NCBI GenBank assembly: GCA_964630795.1
Contig: CAZVWF010000056.1
Location: 1 to 18,324 of the forward strand
Direction of reading: 5' to 3'
DNA: 18,324 bases
DNA from: SZUA-117 sp964630795
GTDB lineage: Bacteria; Pseudomonadota; Gammaproteobacteria; Steroidobacterales; Woeseiaceae
The notes under the pieces are model-generated. The model saw nothing but the letters and a program-made list of their open reading frames with translations. It was not told the DNA's origin and ran no database searches. The translations under genes and the position numbers were made by a program. This document shows positions 7,296 through 14,536 of this stretch, piece after piece; the stretch's first letter is position 1; each line of letters begins with the position of its first letter.

Positions 7296-8048
7296 ATGTG
7301 GACCTGGTTCCATAAACTGGCTTCTCCACCCCATTTCTACGGCATATCAGCAAAGATGATGCCGTGGTTTGCCGTACCGGCCATCCTGCTGATGGTCTAC
7401 GGCACCTATGCCGGCCTGTTTCTTGCGCCGCCTGACTACCAGCAAGGTGACGCATTCCGAATCATCTATGTGCACGTGCCGTCGGCCTATCTCTCGATGA
7501 TGGCGTATATGGTCATGGCTATCTCGGCGGCAATTGGTCTGATCTGGAGGATCAAGCTGTCGCATGCCGTGGCCGCTGCCGCAGCACCCCTGGGTGCCTG
7601 GTTTACCTTCCTCGCGTTGATAACGGGCTCGATCTGGGGTCGACCGATGTGGGGAACCTGGTGGGAATGGGGCGATCCAAGACTGACATCTGAGCTGATA
7701 ATGCTGTTCCTCTATTTCGGCTACATGGCCCTGCGCAGCGCCATCGACGATACGGAGAAGGCAGACAAGGCGAGTGCGGTGCTGGCTATCGTGGGGGCAG
7801 TTAATATCCCGATCATTCACTTTTCCGTGGAATGGTGGAGTTCGTTGCACCAGGGTCCTACGCTCGTTAAAGAAGGCGGCCCCGCAATCGAGACCGCGAT
7901 GCTTTATCCACTGCTCTCGATGATCCTTAGTTTCACCTTGCTGTTCGGGTTCCTGATGCTGGGGCGTGTCAGAACGGAGATCCTGTATCGCGAGCGGCGC
8001 AAGCGATGGGTCCGGGACCAGGTTCTGCCCGGTGGAGAAACAGAATGA
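7296..8048 (+). CDS. ccmC: haem-handling protein CcmC
   Basis: CcmC presents haem on the periplasmic side of the inner membrane and drives its covalent attachment to CcmE. The 250-residue protein has six hydrophobic segments and the tryptophan-rich WWD motif at about 119-130 (WGTWWEWGDPRL). The two conserved periplasmic haem-ligand histidines are visible at His60 (YVHVPSAY) and His185 (SSLHQGP). The start lies six bases after the ccmB stop, and the stop overlaps the ccmD start by four bases. Distinction from the related CcmF and CcsA rests on the length and the histidine positions. Confidence 0.96.
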   Translation: MWTWFHKLASPPHFYGISAKMMPWFAVPAILLMVYGTYAGLFLAPPDYQQGDAFRIIYVHVPSAYLSMMAYMVMAISAAIGLIWRIKLSHAVAAAAAPLGAWFTFLALITGSIWGRPMWGTWWEWGDPRLTSELIMLFLYFGYMALRSAIDDTEKADKASAVLAIVGAVNIPIIHFSVEWWSSLHQGPTLVKEGGPAIETAMLYPLLSMILSFTLLFGFLMLGRVRTEILYRERRKRWVRDQVLPGGETE

Positions 8049-8206
8049 GCGAAATGCTTGCGATGGGAAATTACGGGGCCTACGTATGGAGTTCGTTTGG
8101 GCTCACACTGATAGTGCTGATCATTTGCGTCGTGCAGGGCAGACAACGTCATGCCCGTGTTTTGCACGACGTCAGGACACGCATACGCGCGATGGAATCA
8201 GACTGA
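8045..8206 (+). CDS. ccmD: small membrane protein CcmD, possibly shortened
   Basis: CcmD is a small single-span protein that helps release holo-CcmE from the CcmABC complex. This frame encodes 53 residues: a short N-terminus with GNYGAYVW, one membrane helix (about SSFGLTLIVLIICVVQG), then a basic cytoplasmic tail (RQRHARVLHDVRTRIR). The aromatic Y-x-x-Y/W pattern before the helix and the basic coil after it are typical. Its ATG overlaps the ccmC stop by four bases. Oddly, the frame stays open after the TGA at 8204-8206 for another 17 codons and ends with a TGA overlapping the ccmE ATG. Including them would give ~71 residues, near the E. coli length. The current stop may therefore be a recent truncation. 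Confidence 0.85.
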   Translation: MSEMLAMGNYGAYVWSSFGLTLIVLIICVVQGRQRHARVLHDVRTRIRAMESD

Positions 8207-8256
8207 ATGAAAATGGACAGGGAACAATTGCGAAGCAATGATGCGGGGCATCAGCC

Positions 8257-8721
8257 ATGAAACCAAGGCAACAAAGAATGCTTGCTGTGGGCCTCGCTGT
8301 GGCCGGGCTTGGCATCGCGACTGCGCTGACTTTAACCGCATTCCAGGAGAACATGATGTTCTTCGTGGAAATCTCCGAAGTGGAGAAGGGCAATTACCCG
8401 GAAAACCGCAATTTTCGCGTTGGTGGGCTGGTCGTCGAAGACAGCGTGCGTCGGACACCGGGTGAACTCAAAGTTGCCTTCGATCTGACCGACCTCGATA
8501 GCCAACTCACGGTGACCTATGAAGGGATTCTTCCCGACCTTTTTCGCGAAGGTCAGGGCATCATCGCTCACGGACGCCTGGACCCGGCAGGGGTGTTTGT
8601 CGCCGATGAGGTGCTGGCAAAGCATGATGAAAACTACATGCCGCCCGAGGTAGCCGAGTCGCTGGCCAAACACGCGGCTGCCCAGGAAGCGGCGATCGAG
8701 TCTGAAAACGCCCGGCAATGA
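8257..8721 (+). CDS. ccmE: periplasmic haem chaperone CcmE
   Basis: CcmE is a membrane-anchored periplasmic chaperone that binds haem covalently through a histidine and delivers it to CcmF/CcmH. The 154-residue protein has a positively charged start, one N-terminal anchor (about residues 8-30) and an OB-fold domain. The haem-attachment His123 and nearby Tyr127 are visible in LAKHDENY, followed by MPPEV, the classic form rather than the CxxxY variant. The LPDLFREGQG motif lies at 92-101. A GGGG about nine bases upstream of the ATG may serve as ribosome site. The gene overlaps ccmF by four bases. It is separated from ccmD by 50 bases, the widest gap between the ccm genes. Confidence 0.96.
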   Translation: MKPRQQRMLAVGLAVAGLGIATALTLTAFQENMMFFVEISEVEKGNYPENRNFRVGGLVVEDSVRRTPGELKVAFDLTDLDSQLTVTYEGILPDLFREGQGIIAHGRLDPAGVFVADEVLAKHDENYMPPEVAESLAKHAAAQEAAIESENARQ

Positions 8722-10679
8722 TTCCCGAGATCGGACATTTCGCACTGATCCTCGCGTTGTCTCTCGCGATTTGCCAGGCGGTGCTGCCCTTGGTTGGGGC
8801 ACACCGGAACGACACGGCGATGATGGCTGCGGCACGACCTGCAGCGTACGGGCAGTTTGTATTTGTTGCGATCTCCTTCGCGTGCCTGACCTGGTCATTC
8901 GTCCAGAGCGACTTCTCCGTCCTTTATGTCGCCAATCACTCACAACTCGCTCTGCCGGTCGTCTATAAAATTTCTGCCGTCTGGGGCGCTCACGAGGGCT
9001 CCCTGCTGCTGTGGGTGCTCCTGCTTGCGCTCTGGACTGTCCTGGTCGGTCGTTACAGTGCGAGCCTGCCGGAGGTGTTCGGCGCAAGAGTGATCGGTGT
9101 GCTGGGCTTGCTCAGTGTCGGCTTCCTGTTATTCACCTTGCTGACCTCGAATCCATTTGAACGGCTGATTCCGGCACCGGCGGATGGCGCCGACCTGAAC
9201 CCATTGCTGCAGGACCCGGGCCTGGCGATTCATCCGCCGATGCTTTATATCGGCTATGTCGGTTTTTCTGTCGCGTTTGCATTCGCGATCGCGGCGATGA
9301 TCAGCGGTGATCTGGATCGCCGATGGGCGCGCTGGACACGCCCGTGGACGACCTGGGCATGGCTGTTCCTGACGATCGGCATCGCACTGGGTAGCTGGTG
9401 GGCGTACTACGAGTTGGGCTGGGGCGGCTGGTGGTTCTGGGACCCGGTGGAAAACGCCTCTTTCATGCCCTGGCTCGCCGGTACGGCGCTGATTCACTCA
9501 CTGGCGGTTACCGAGAAGCGTGGCCTGTTCAAAAGCTGGACGCTGCTGCTTGCGATTGCGGCGTTCTCACTGAGCCTGCTGGGCACATTTCTTGTCCGCT
9601 CCGGCATCCTGGTTTCGGTTCACGCATTCGCCGTTGATCCAGAGCGCGGGCTGTTCATTCTTGCCTTCCTCGCCATCGTCATCGGCGGGGCGCTGGCACT
9701 TTACGCCTGGCGCGCGCCATCGCTGGATTCTGAAGCGGGCTTTCACCCGCTGTCGCGAGAGACCTTCCTTTTGCTGAACAACGTCCTGCTCGTCATCGCA
9801 ACCGCGTTGATCCTCGGAGGCACGCTCGCACCGTTGTTCGTAGAACTGTTTACGGGCGGAAAAATTTCAGTCGGCCCACCTTATTTTGAAATCGCATTCG
9901 CCATACCGATGATTCCGCTCATCCTGCTGATCGGTATCGGAATGCACACAGCGTGGCGCAGGCAGGAGCCATCGTCACTCCGGGATATGCTGAAAATACC
10001 GGCACTGGCTGCTGTCGCCCTCGGCATAGCTATTCCGCTGGTGTTCTACGGACGTGCCAGTGTACTGATGGTTATCGGTACCGTATCGGCATTTTGGATT
10101 ATGGTCGTATCGCTCATCGGCCCGGTACGGTCCTGGCGCCGCGCCAAAGGCACTGCCGGCATTACGCGCGGCGCACTCGGGATGTCCATTGCTCATTTCG
10201 GTGTCGGCATGTTTGTGCTCGGTGTCACGATTGTCTCGTCATTCACGATCGAGGCCGATCGCAGTTTAAAAATCGGGGATACGGTCGAAGTGGCAGGTTT
10301 TGAATTCGAGCTGCGCGGTCTGCAAAACGTCACCGGGCCAAATTACCAGGCGATTGAAGGTGTCATCGACGTACGGCGGAATGGAGAATTCGTCAGTCAG
10401 CTCCGTCCGCAGAAGCGTACCTACCTCGTTCAACAAAGCCCGATGACCGAGGCGGCCATCGATGGGCGCTGGCACCGGGACGTTTTTGTGGCGCTGGGTG
10501 AACCGCTTGGCAATAACGCCTGGAGCGTGCGACTGCAGTTCAAACCACTTATTCGCTTTATCTGGCTGGGTGCCTTTGTCATGGCATTCGGGGGGATCGT
10601 CGCTGCCAGTGACCGGCGATACAGGCTGACGGCCAGTGAGAAGGGAGCACAATACAAGGCTGTCGGAGAGCCGGCCTGA
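8718..10679 (+). CDS. ccmF: cytochrome c haem lyase subunit CcmF
   Basis: CcmF is the large integral-membrane core of the haem ligation complex, which transfers haem from CcmE to apocytochrome c. The 653-residue protein has many membrane segments. The WWD motif sits at about 235-251 (GWGGWWFWDPVENASFMPW). Conserved periplasmic histidines are visible at His172 (AIHPPMLY) and His260 (ALIHSLAV), with the HEGS motif near 92. A large periplasmic loop after about residue 500 precedes the final helix, as in the family. The ATG overlaps the ccmE stop by four bases, and the TGA overlaps the ccmG ATG by one. Length is typical (about 640-660). Confidence 0.97.
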   Translation: MIPEIGHFALILALSLAICQAVLPLVGAHRNDTAMMAAARPAAYGQFVFVAISFACLTWSFVQSDFSVLYVANHSQLALPVVYKISAVWGAHEGSLLLWVLLLALWTVLVGRYSASLPEVFGARVIGVLGLLSVGFLLFTLLTSNPFERLIPAPADGADLNPLLQDPGLAIHPPMLYIGYVGFSVAFAFAIAAMISGDLDRRWARWTRPWTTWAWLFLTIGIALGSWWAYYELGWGGWWFWDPVENASFMPWLAGTALIHSLAVTEKRGLFKSWTLLLAIAAFSLSLLGTFLVRSGILVSVHAFAVDPERGLFILAFLAIVIGGALALYAWRAPSLDSEAGFHPLSRETFLLLNNVLLVIATALILGGTLAPLFVELFTGGKISVGPPYFEIAFAIPMIPLILLIGIGMHTAWRRQEPSSLRDMLKIPALAAVALGIAIPLVFYGRASVLMVIGTVSAFWIMVVSLIGPVRSWRRAKGTAGITRGALGMSIAHFGVGMFVLGVTIVSSFTIEADRSLKIGDTVEVAGFEFELRGLQNVTGPNYQAIEGVIDVRRNGEFVSQLRPQKRTYLVQQSPMTEAAIDGRWHRDVFVALGEPLGNNAWSVRLQFKPLIRFIWLGAFVMAFGGIVAASDRRYRLTASEKGAQYKAVGEPA

Positions 10680-11212
10680 TGCTTCGCTTTGTCGCACCCC
10701 TGGTGGTTTTCGGCCTGCTGGTCCTCGTGTTTGTCAAAGGGCTGGACCCCGACCGTAATCTGAACGAATTACCATCCCCGTTCCTGGGCAAGGAAGCCCC
10801 GCAGTTCGACTTGCCGCGAATCAAATTACCGAACGAACGCGTGTCTAGCGAGGACTATGCAGGTGAGATGGTTCTCGTTAACTTCTGGGCGACCTGGTGT
10901 GCGCCGTGTCGCCAGGAGCATCCCTTCCTCCTCGAGATTGCCGAAAGCGGCATCATTCCGATTTACGGGATTGACTGGCGGGACCATCGTGAACATGCCA
11001 TCGAGTGGTTGCAGGTTCTGGGCGACCCCTACGTCGCTTCCGGATACGACGAGGATGCCACGACCGGTATTGACTGGGGCGTGTACGCTGCACCGGAAAC
11101 ATTCCTGATTAGCAAAGATGGCGTTGTCCTCCACAAGCACCTCGGAGCATTGACGCCCGCGGTCTGGGAGGAAGACTTCCTGCCACTGATTGAAGCGGAC
11201 AAGGCGCGTTAA
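10679..11212 (+). CDS. ccmG: thiol:disulfide interchange protein CcmG/DsbE
   Basis: CcmG is a periplasmic membrane-tethered thioredoxin-like protein that keeps the CXXCH cysteines of apocytochrome c (or CcmH) reduced for haem attachment. The 177-residue protein has an N-terminal signal anchor (about residues 4-20) and a thioredoxin fold with the active site WCAPC (Cys74, Cys77). The GID motif (YGIDWRD) follows, and the conserved Pro of the cis-loop is in the APETFLI strand. These features separate it from general thioredoxins. The ATG overlaps the ccmF stop by one base (TGATG). Length matches E. coli DsbE (185) closely. Confidence 0.96.
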   Translation: MLRFVAPLVVFGLLVLVFVKGLDPDRNLNELPSPFLGKEAPQFDLPRIKLPNERVSSEDYAGEMVLVNFWATWCAPCRQEHPFLLEIAESGIIPIYGIDWRDHREHAIEWLQVLGDPYVASGYDEDATTGIDWGVYAAPETFLISKDGVVLHKHLGALTPAVWEEDFLPLIEADKAR

Positions 11213-11216
11213 TTCG

Positions 11217-11663
11217 ATGAAAGCGATTACGACTATTGTTCTGCTTTTACTGTCCGGCACCGCCGCCGCCATCGACACCGACATCGCGTTCGAGGATCCA
11301 GCGATGCAAGCGCGCTATGAAGCCATCATCGAAGAGGTACGGTGCGTCAAATGCCAGAATCAGACCATCAAGGACTCGAACGCACTGATCGCTAATGACC
11401 TGCGTCGCGAAATCCGGCGCCTGATGGGCGAGGGCATGAGCGATGCCGAGATCTATGACTTCCTGGTCGAACGTTACGGGGAGTTCGTCCTTTACCGGCC
11501 ACGCATGAGCGGTGTATCACTCCTTCTGTGGATCGCGCCGGGAATCTTCCTGCTGGCGGGCGGGTTCGTTTTTGTTCGGGTTTTACGCAAACGCATGTCG
11601 ATGCCTTTCGATCTCGATGACGAGTTCGAAGCGCGCCGTGAATCGGACCAGGTCGCGAGCTAA
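11217..11663 (+). CDS. ccmH: cytochrome c maturation thiol-redox protein CcmH
   Basis: CcmH (called CcmL or CycL in some species) is a membrane-anchored periplasmic oxidoreductase that handles apocytochrome thiols within the CcmFHI ligase. I start at the ATG at 11217, which gives a proper signal peptide (MKAITTIVLLLLSGTAAA) and a 148-residue product; an in-frame TTG at 11190 would add nine residues inside ccmG. The family motif RCVKCQNQ has its cysteine pair at 43 and 46, preceded by the expected three-helix region. A C-terminal membrane helix lies at about residues 100-120. It matches the N-terminal half of the longer E. coli CcmH; the C-terminal TPR half is the separate next gene. Confidence 0.95.
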   Translation: MKAITTIVLLLLSGTAAAIDTDIAFEDPAMQARYEAIIEEVRCVKCQNQTIKDSNALIANDLRREIRRLMGEGMSDAEIYDFLVERYGEFVLYRPRMSGVSLLLWIAPGIFLLAGGFVFVRVLRKRMSMPFDLDDEFEARRESDQVAS

Positions 11664-11666
11664 GCC

Positions 11667-12656
11667 ATGTTCTGGATAATCATTGGCGTCATGCTCGCCG
11701 CGGCCATGCTTGTCATCATGTGGCCGCTTTATCGTATCGAAAAACGATTCTCAGTAACCGCCATCGTTTCCATGGTGTCAGTCGCCGTCATCTCGGCAAC
11801 CCTTTATTCACAGATCGGAACACCCGATCCTGATAACCAGGCGACGGGGATGCCTGACATCGAAGAGATGGTGAACACGCTGGCGTTGCGCCTGGCAGAG
11901 AACCCGGACGATCTTGCTGGCTGGAAGATGCTCGGACGGTCGTATATGCAACTGGAAAACTTCCCGGGCGCGGTGAGTGCTTTCGAACGGGCGGTCGAAA
12001 TGGAATCAGCGGAAAACGGACAAACGCTTTCCGATCTCGGCGAAGCCATCCTGATGGGTAACCCGCGGGAGTTGTCCGGACGCGCAGGACAACTCTTTGA
12101 GAATGCGCTTGCTCTTACCCCGGGGAATGGCAAGGCACTGTTTTACTCCGGTATGGCCGCAGCGCAGCGGGGCGACAACCTGCTTGCCGCGGATCGCTGG
12201 GAAGCGTTACTGGCAACCTCGCCACCTCCGAATATTGCCGATATCCTCCGCGAACGCATTGCTGAATTCAGGGGTGACACCCCGATACCTGAATCCGCGC
12301 TGACGAACGGTGGACCCGTCATCAATGCCGCCGTCTCAGTGGGGGCTGCGGCACTGGCCGCCGAACTGCCAGACGCAACGGTATTCATCATTGCGAGAGA
12401 CCCCGATCAGCCGTCTCCGCCAATTGCAGCCGTCCGCCGGCGCCTGTCCGAATTGCCGGCCGACGTGCCAATCGGCGACGCCGATGCCATGATTCCGGGT
12501 CGCGTACCCTCGGCTTATGCCAGTCTCGAAATCATCGCTCGTATTTCCCTTACGGGAGAACCCATCGCCCAGCCTGGTGACTGGTTCGGTCAGCAATTGG
12601 TGACACCAGCTGCCGGCGCAACAGTGGAGCTGGTAATAGACCAGCGGGTACCGTGA
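11667..12656 (+). CDS. ccmI: apocytochrome c chaperone CcmI (TPR protein)
   Basis: CcmI (CycH) captures the C-termini of apocytochromes c and passes them to CcmF/CcmH. The 329-residue protein has two N-terminal membrane helices (about 2-20 and 30-48) and TPR repeats over about 70-210 (motifs such as WKMLGRSYMQLENFPGAVSAFERA and, later, KALFYSGMAAAQRGD). A C-terminal periplasmic domain ends in GDWFGQQL, shared with other CcmI proteins. The ATG lies three bases after the ccmH stop. In E. coli ccmH and ccmI are one fused gene; here they are separate, as in many other gammaproteobacteria. After its TGA the same frame remains open into the next small frame. Confidence 0.94.
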   Translation: MFWIIIGVMLAAAMLVIMWPLYRIEKRFSVTAIVSMVSVAVISATLYSQIGTPDPDNQATGMPDIEEMVNTLALRLAENPDDLAGWKMLGRSYMQLENFPGAVSAFERAVEMESAENGQTLSDLGEAILMGNPRELSGRAGQLFENALALTPGNGKALFYSGMAAAQRGDNLLAADRWEALLATSPPPNIADILRERIAEFRGDTPIPESALTNGGPVINAAVSVGAAALAAELPDATVFIIARDPDQPSPPIAAVRRRLSELPADVPIGDADAMIPGRVPSAYASLEIIARISLTGEPIAQPGDWFGQQLVTPAAGATVELVIDQRVP

Positions 12657-12680
12657 CCAGCAGGTAAGCTCCGGGGCAAA

Positions 12681-12827
12681 ATGCCGGCGATCAATGGACT
12701 GCGGAACCGCGTTGGTGAGGTCGCCATCGGCGATTACGTGGCGCTCAGGCGCGAAGCCCTTTACAAGAAAATCGATGACTATCGCAGGAAGCCGGTTTAC
12801 CCTGAAATGATCGAGGCCTGGGAGTGA
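12681..12827 (+). CDS. unrecognised 48-codon frame between ccmI and the thioesterase
   Basis: ATG at 12681 to TGA at 12825-12827 encodes 48 residues, highly charged in its second half (e.g. GDYVALRREALYKKIDDYRR, then PVYPEMIEAWE). I recognise no family. By hand count about 34 of 47 third positions are G or C, like the neighbouring genes. The stop is two bases before the thioesterase ATG, and its 3' end carries that gene's ribosome site. A weak CGGGG precedes its own ATG. It lies in the same frame as ccmI and is separated from it only by the ccmI TGA and eight further codons. It may be a genuine small gene or the remnant C-terminus of a longer lost one. Confidence 0.45.
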   Translation: MPAINGLRNRVGEVAIGDYVALRREALYKKIDDYRRKPVYPEMIEAWE

Positions 12828-12829
12828 CA

Positions 12830-13234
12830 ATGATTGACGAACGGGATATTGAAGCCGCGCCGATGTGTTTTGCCTGTGGCCAGGACAATCCGGTCGGCCT
12901 GAAGATTCGTTTCGAGCTGAACAACAGCGAAGTCACCGCTGAATTCACGCCGAACGAGAATCACGTCGGCTTCGAGAACACGGTGCATGGCGGGATCATC
13001 TACTCAGCGCTCGATGACGTCATGGCCAATGTTTTGTATCTGCAGAAACGCAAAGCTCACACTGCGCGCTGTGAGATTCGTTACCGGCAGGCCCTTGAGA
13101 CGGGGCAAACCGTCAAACTCAAAGGCTGGATCGAAAGCGAGCGTCGTCGCCTGGTCGTTTTGAGGGGTGAGATGCGCCTGGCGGACAACGACAAGCTGGT
13201 CGCCGATGCCGAAGCGAGCTTTATGCTGGCTTAA
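12830..13234 (+). CDS. PaaI-type hotdog thioesterase
   Basis: A cytoplasmic acyl-CoA thioesterase of the hotdog superfamily, PaaI-like branch, which hydrolyses acyl-CoA esters. Its 134 residues show the N-terminal CFACGQDNPVGL motif (13-24), common in this subgroup, and the HGG core motif at 53-55 with the following helix IIYSALDDVMAN. The catalytic acidic residue is probably Asp62 or Asp63. The start ATG at 12830 is favoured by GGGAG five bases upstream; an in-frame GTG at 12824 would add two residues. It is probably cotranscribed with the preceding small frame and possibly the ccm operon. The physiological acyl substrate is not evident. Confidence 0.9.
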   Translation: MIDERDIEAAPMCFACGQDNPVGLKIRFELNNSEVTAEFTPNENHVGFENTVHGGIIYSALDDVMANVLYLQKRKAHTARCEIRYRQALETGQTVKLKGWIESERRRLVVLRGEMRLADNDKLVADAEASFMLA

Positions 13235-13549
13235 ATTCCCGGTGACGGGGGCCTCACGATGTCGCCCGGGCTATAGCTATCGACGCGTTTCGCCGCATCC
13301 TGCTGAAGGCCTGCACGGACTTGCTGCCGAACGTTCTTAAATCCATCGCAGTCGCACGACCAACAGGCCACCGAACTCGAGTGCCGACAATCCGTCGATC
13401 GTGTCCTGCGAAGAGTTCTGCGCCTGAAAGGGCTGTGGTGCAGGCCCGGACACCGGGGAATCTGGCCGGCAAACCATCCATGGGGCAAGTGTGAAGTCAC
13501 CCCGTCCGTGTTAGCATCCCTGCGATTTTTAGTGCCTGCGGAGCCCCTG
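13235..13549. other. intergenic gap with no confident gene
   Basis: No frame here has a convincing start and family match. On the minus strand, 13337-13477 encodes 46 residues beginning MVCRPDSPVSG and ending LLVVRLRWI. Its reading frame extends upstream as DFTLAPW without a start, so it could be a tiny gene or a decayed fragment. Just after the thioesterase stop, CCCG-GTGA-CGGG forms a 4-base stem with a GNRA-type loop but no T run. TGTTAGCAT at 13508-13516 resembles an extended -10 and could serve the following gene. No tRNA or repeat was found. Confidence 0.5.
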
Positions 13550-14509
13550 ATGTCATTACCTGCCTGCCTTGAAGGAAACCTGCGAATCCCTGTGATCGGC
13601 GCACCGATGTTCATCGTATCCGGTCCCGAGCTCGTCATCGCACAGTGCAAGGCGGGCATCGTCGGCTCATTTCCCGCACTCAATGCACGGCCACAGGAAG
13701 CGCTGGACCATTGGCTGACACAAATCAATGAAGAGCTGGGTGCCTACGCCGAAGAAAATCCGGACCAGCCAGTCGCACCTTACGCAGTCAATCAAATTGT
13801 TCACATGAGCAATGAGCGACTCATGGCTGACATGGAAACCTGCGTCAAACACAAGGTGCCGATCATCATCACCAGTCTCCGCCCACCGGCAGAAGTGGTC
13901 AAAGCCGTACACAGTTATGGTGGCGTGGTCTTTCATGATGTAATCAACCTGCGGCATGCGACGAAAGCTATCGAGCAGGGTGTTGACGGCATTATCACCG
14001 TCTGCGCCGGTGCCGGTGGACATGCTGGAACCACCAGTCCGTTTGCTCTCGTCAAAGAAGTGCGTGAAATCTTCGATGGCACGATCATCCTCTCCGGCAG
14101 CATGAGCATTGGCAGCGATGCACTGGCGGCACAGGCTATCGGAGCGGACCTGGCTTACATCGGGACGCGATTCATTGCGACCAAAGAAGCAAACGCGCCG
14201 GCCAGCTACAAGGAAATGATCGTCGAAAGCAAGTCGGCCGACATTGTCTACACCTCGCTGTTCACCGGCGTACATGGCTCTTACCTGAAAGGCAGTGTCG
14301 AAAATGCCGGCATGGACCCGGACAATCTTCCCGAAGCCGACAAGAGTACGATGAACTTCGGCAGTGGCGGATCGAAAGCCAAAGCCTGGAAAGATATCTG
14401 GGGCGCGGGGCAGGGCGTCGGTAGCTGTCACGACATCCCTGGCGTGGAAGAACTCGTACTCAGGATGGAGTCCGAGTACCAGGAGGCCAGGGATCGCCTG
14501 ACTGGCTAG
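13550..14509 (+). CDS. nitronate monooxygenase
   Basis: A FMN-dependent TIM-barrel enzyme (2-nitropropane dioxygenase family) that oxidises alkyl nitronates such as propionate-3-nitronate, or acts as a related flavin oxidoreductase. The 319 residues contain the N-terminal IPVIGAPMFIVSGP (13-26), the catalytic-His motif GAGGHAG with His158, and the phosphate-binding ILSGSMSIGSD and GADLAYIGTRFIAT stretches near 180-211. This is the class I pattern. I choose the ATG at 13550 with GGAG seven bases upstream; a GTG at 13508 would add 14 residues that do not look like the family. It stands between a non-coding gap and the desaturase, only 27 bases upstream of the latter, so the two may be cotranscribed. 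Physiological substrate unproven. Confidence 0.93.
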   Translation: MSLPACLEGNLRIPVIGAPMFIVSGPELVIAQCKAGIVGSFPALNARPQEALDHWLTQINEELGAYAEENPDQPVAPYAVNQIVHMSNERLMADMETCVKHKVPIIITSLRPPAEVVKAVHSYGGVVFHDVINLRHATKAIEQGVDGIITVCAGAGGHAGTTSPFALVKEVREIFDGTIILSGSMSIGSDALAAQAIGADLAYIGTRFIATKEANAPASYKEMIVESKSADIVYTSLFTGVHGSYLKGSVENAGMDPDNLPEADKSTMNFGSGGSKAKAWKDIWGAGQGVGSCHDIPGVEELVLRMESEYQEARDRLTG

Positions 14510-14536
14510 GATCACCGCGCGTACAATCCATACGTC

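Noticed and set aside
13231..13728. 165-codon minus-strand frame across the gap and the nitronate monooxygenase start
   Set aside because: Overlaps the start of a real gene, Arg/Ser-rich without domain; the shorter minus-strand frame in the gap looks more protein-like.
13667..14515. 282-codon minus-strand frame opposite nitronate monooxygenase
   Set aside because: Fully antisense to a gene with intact family motifs; no recognisable domain of its own.
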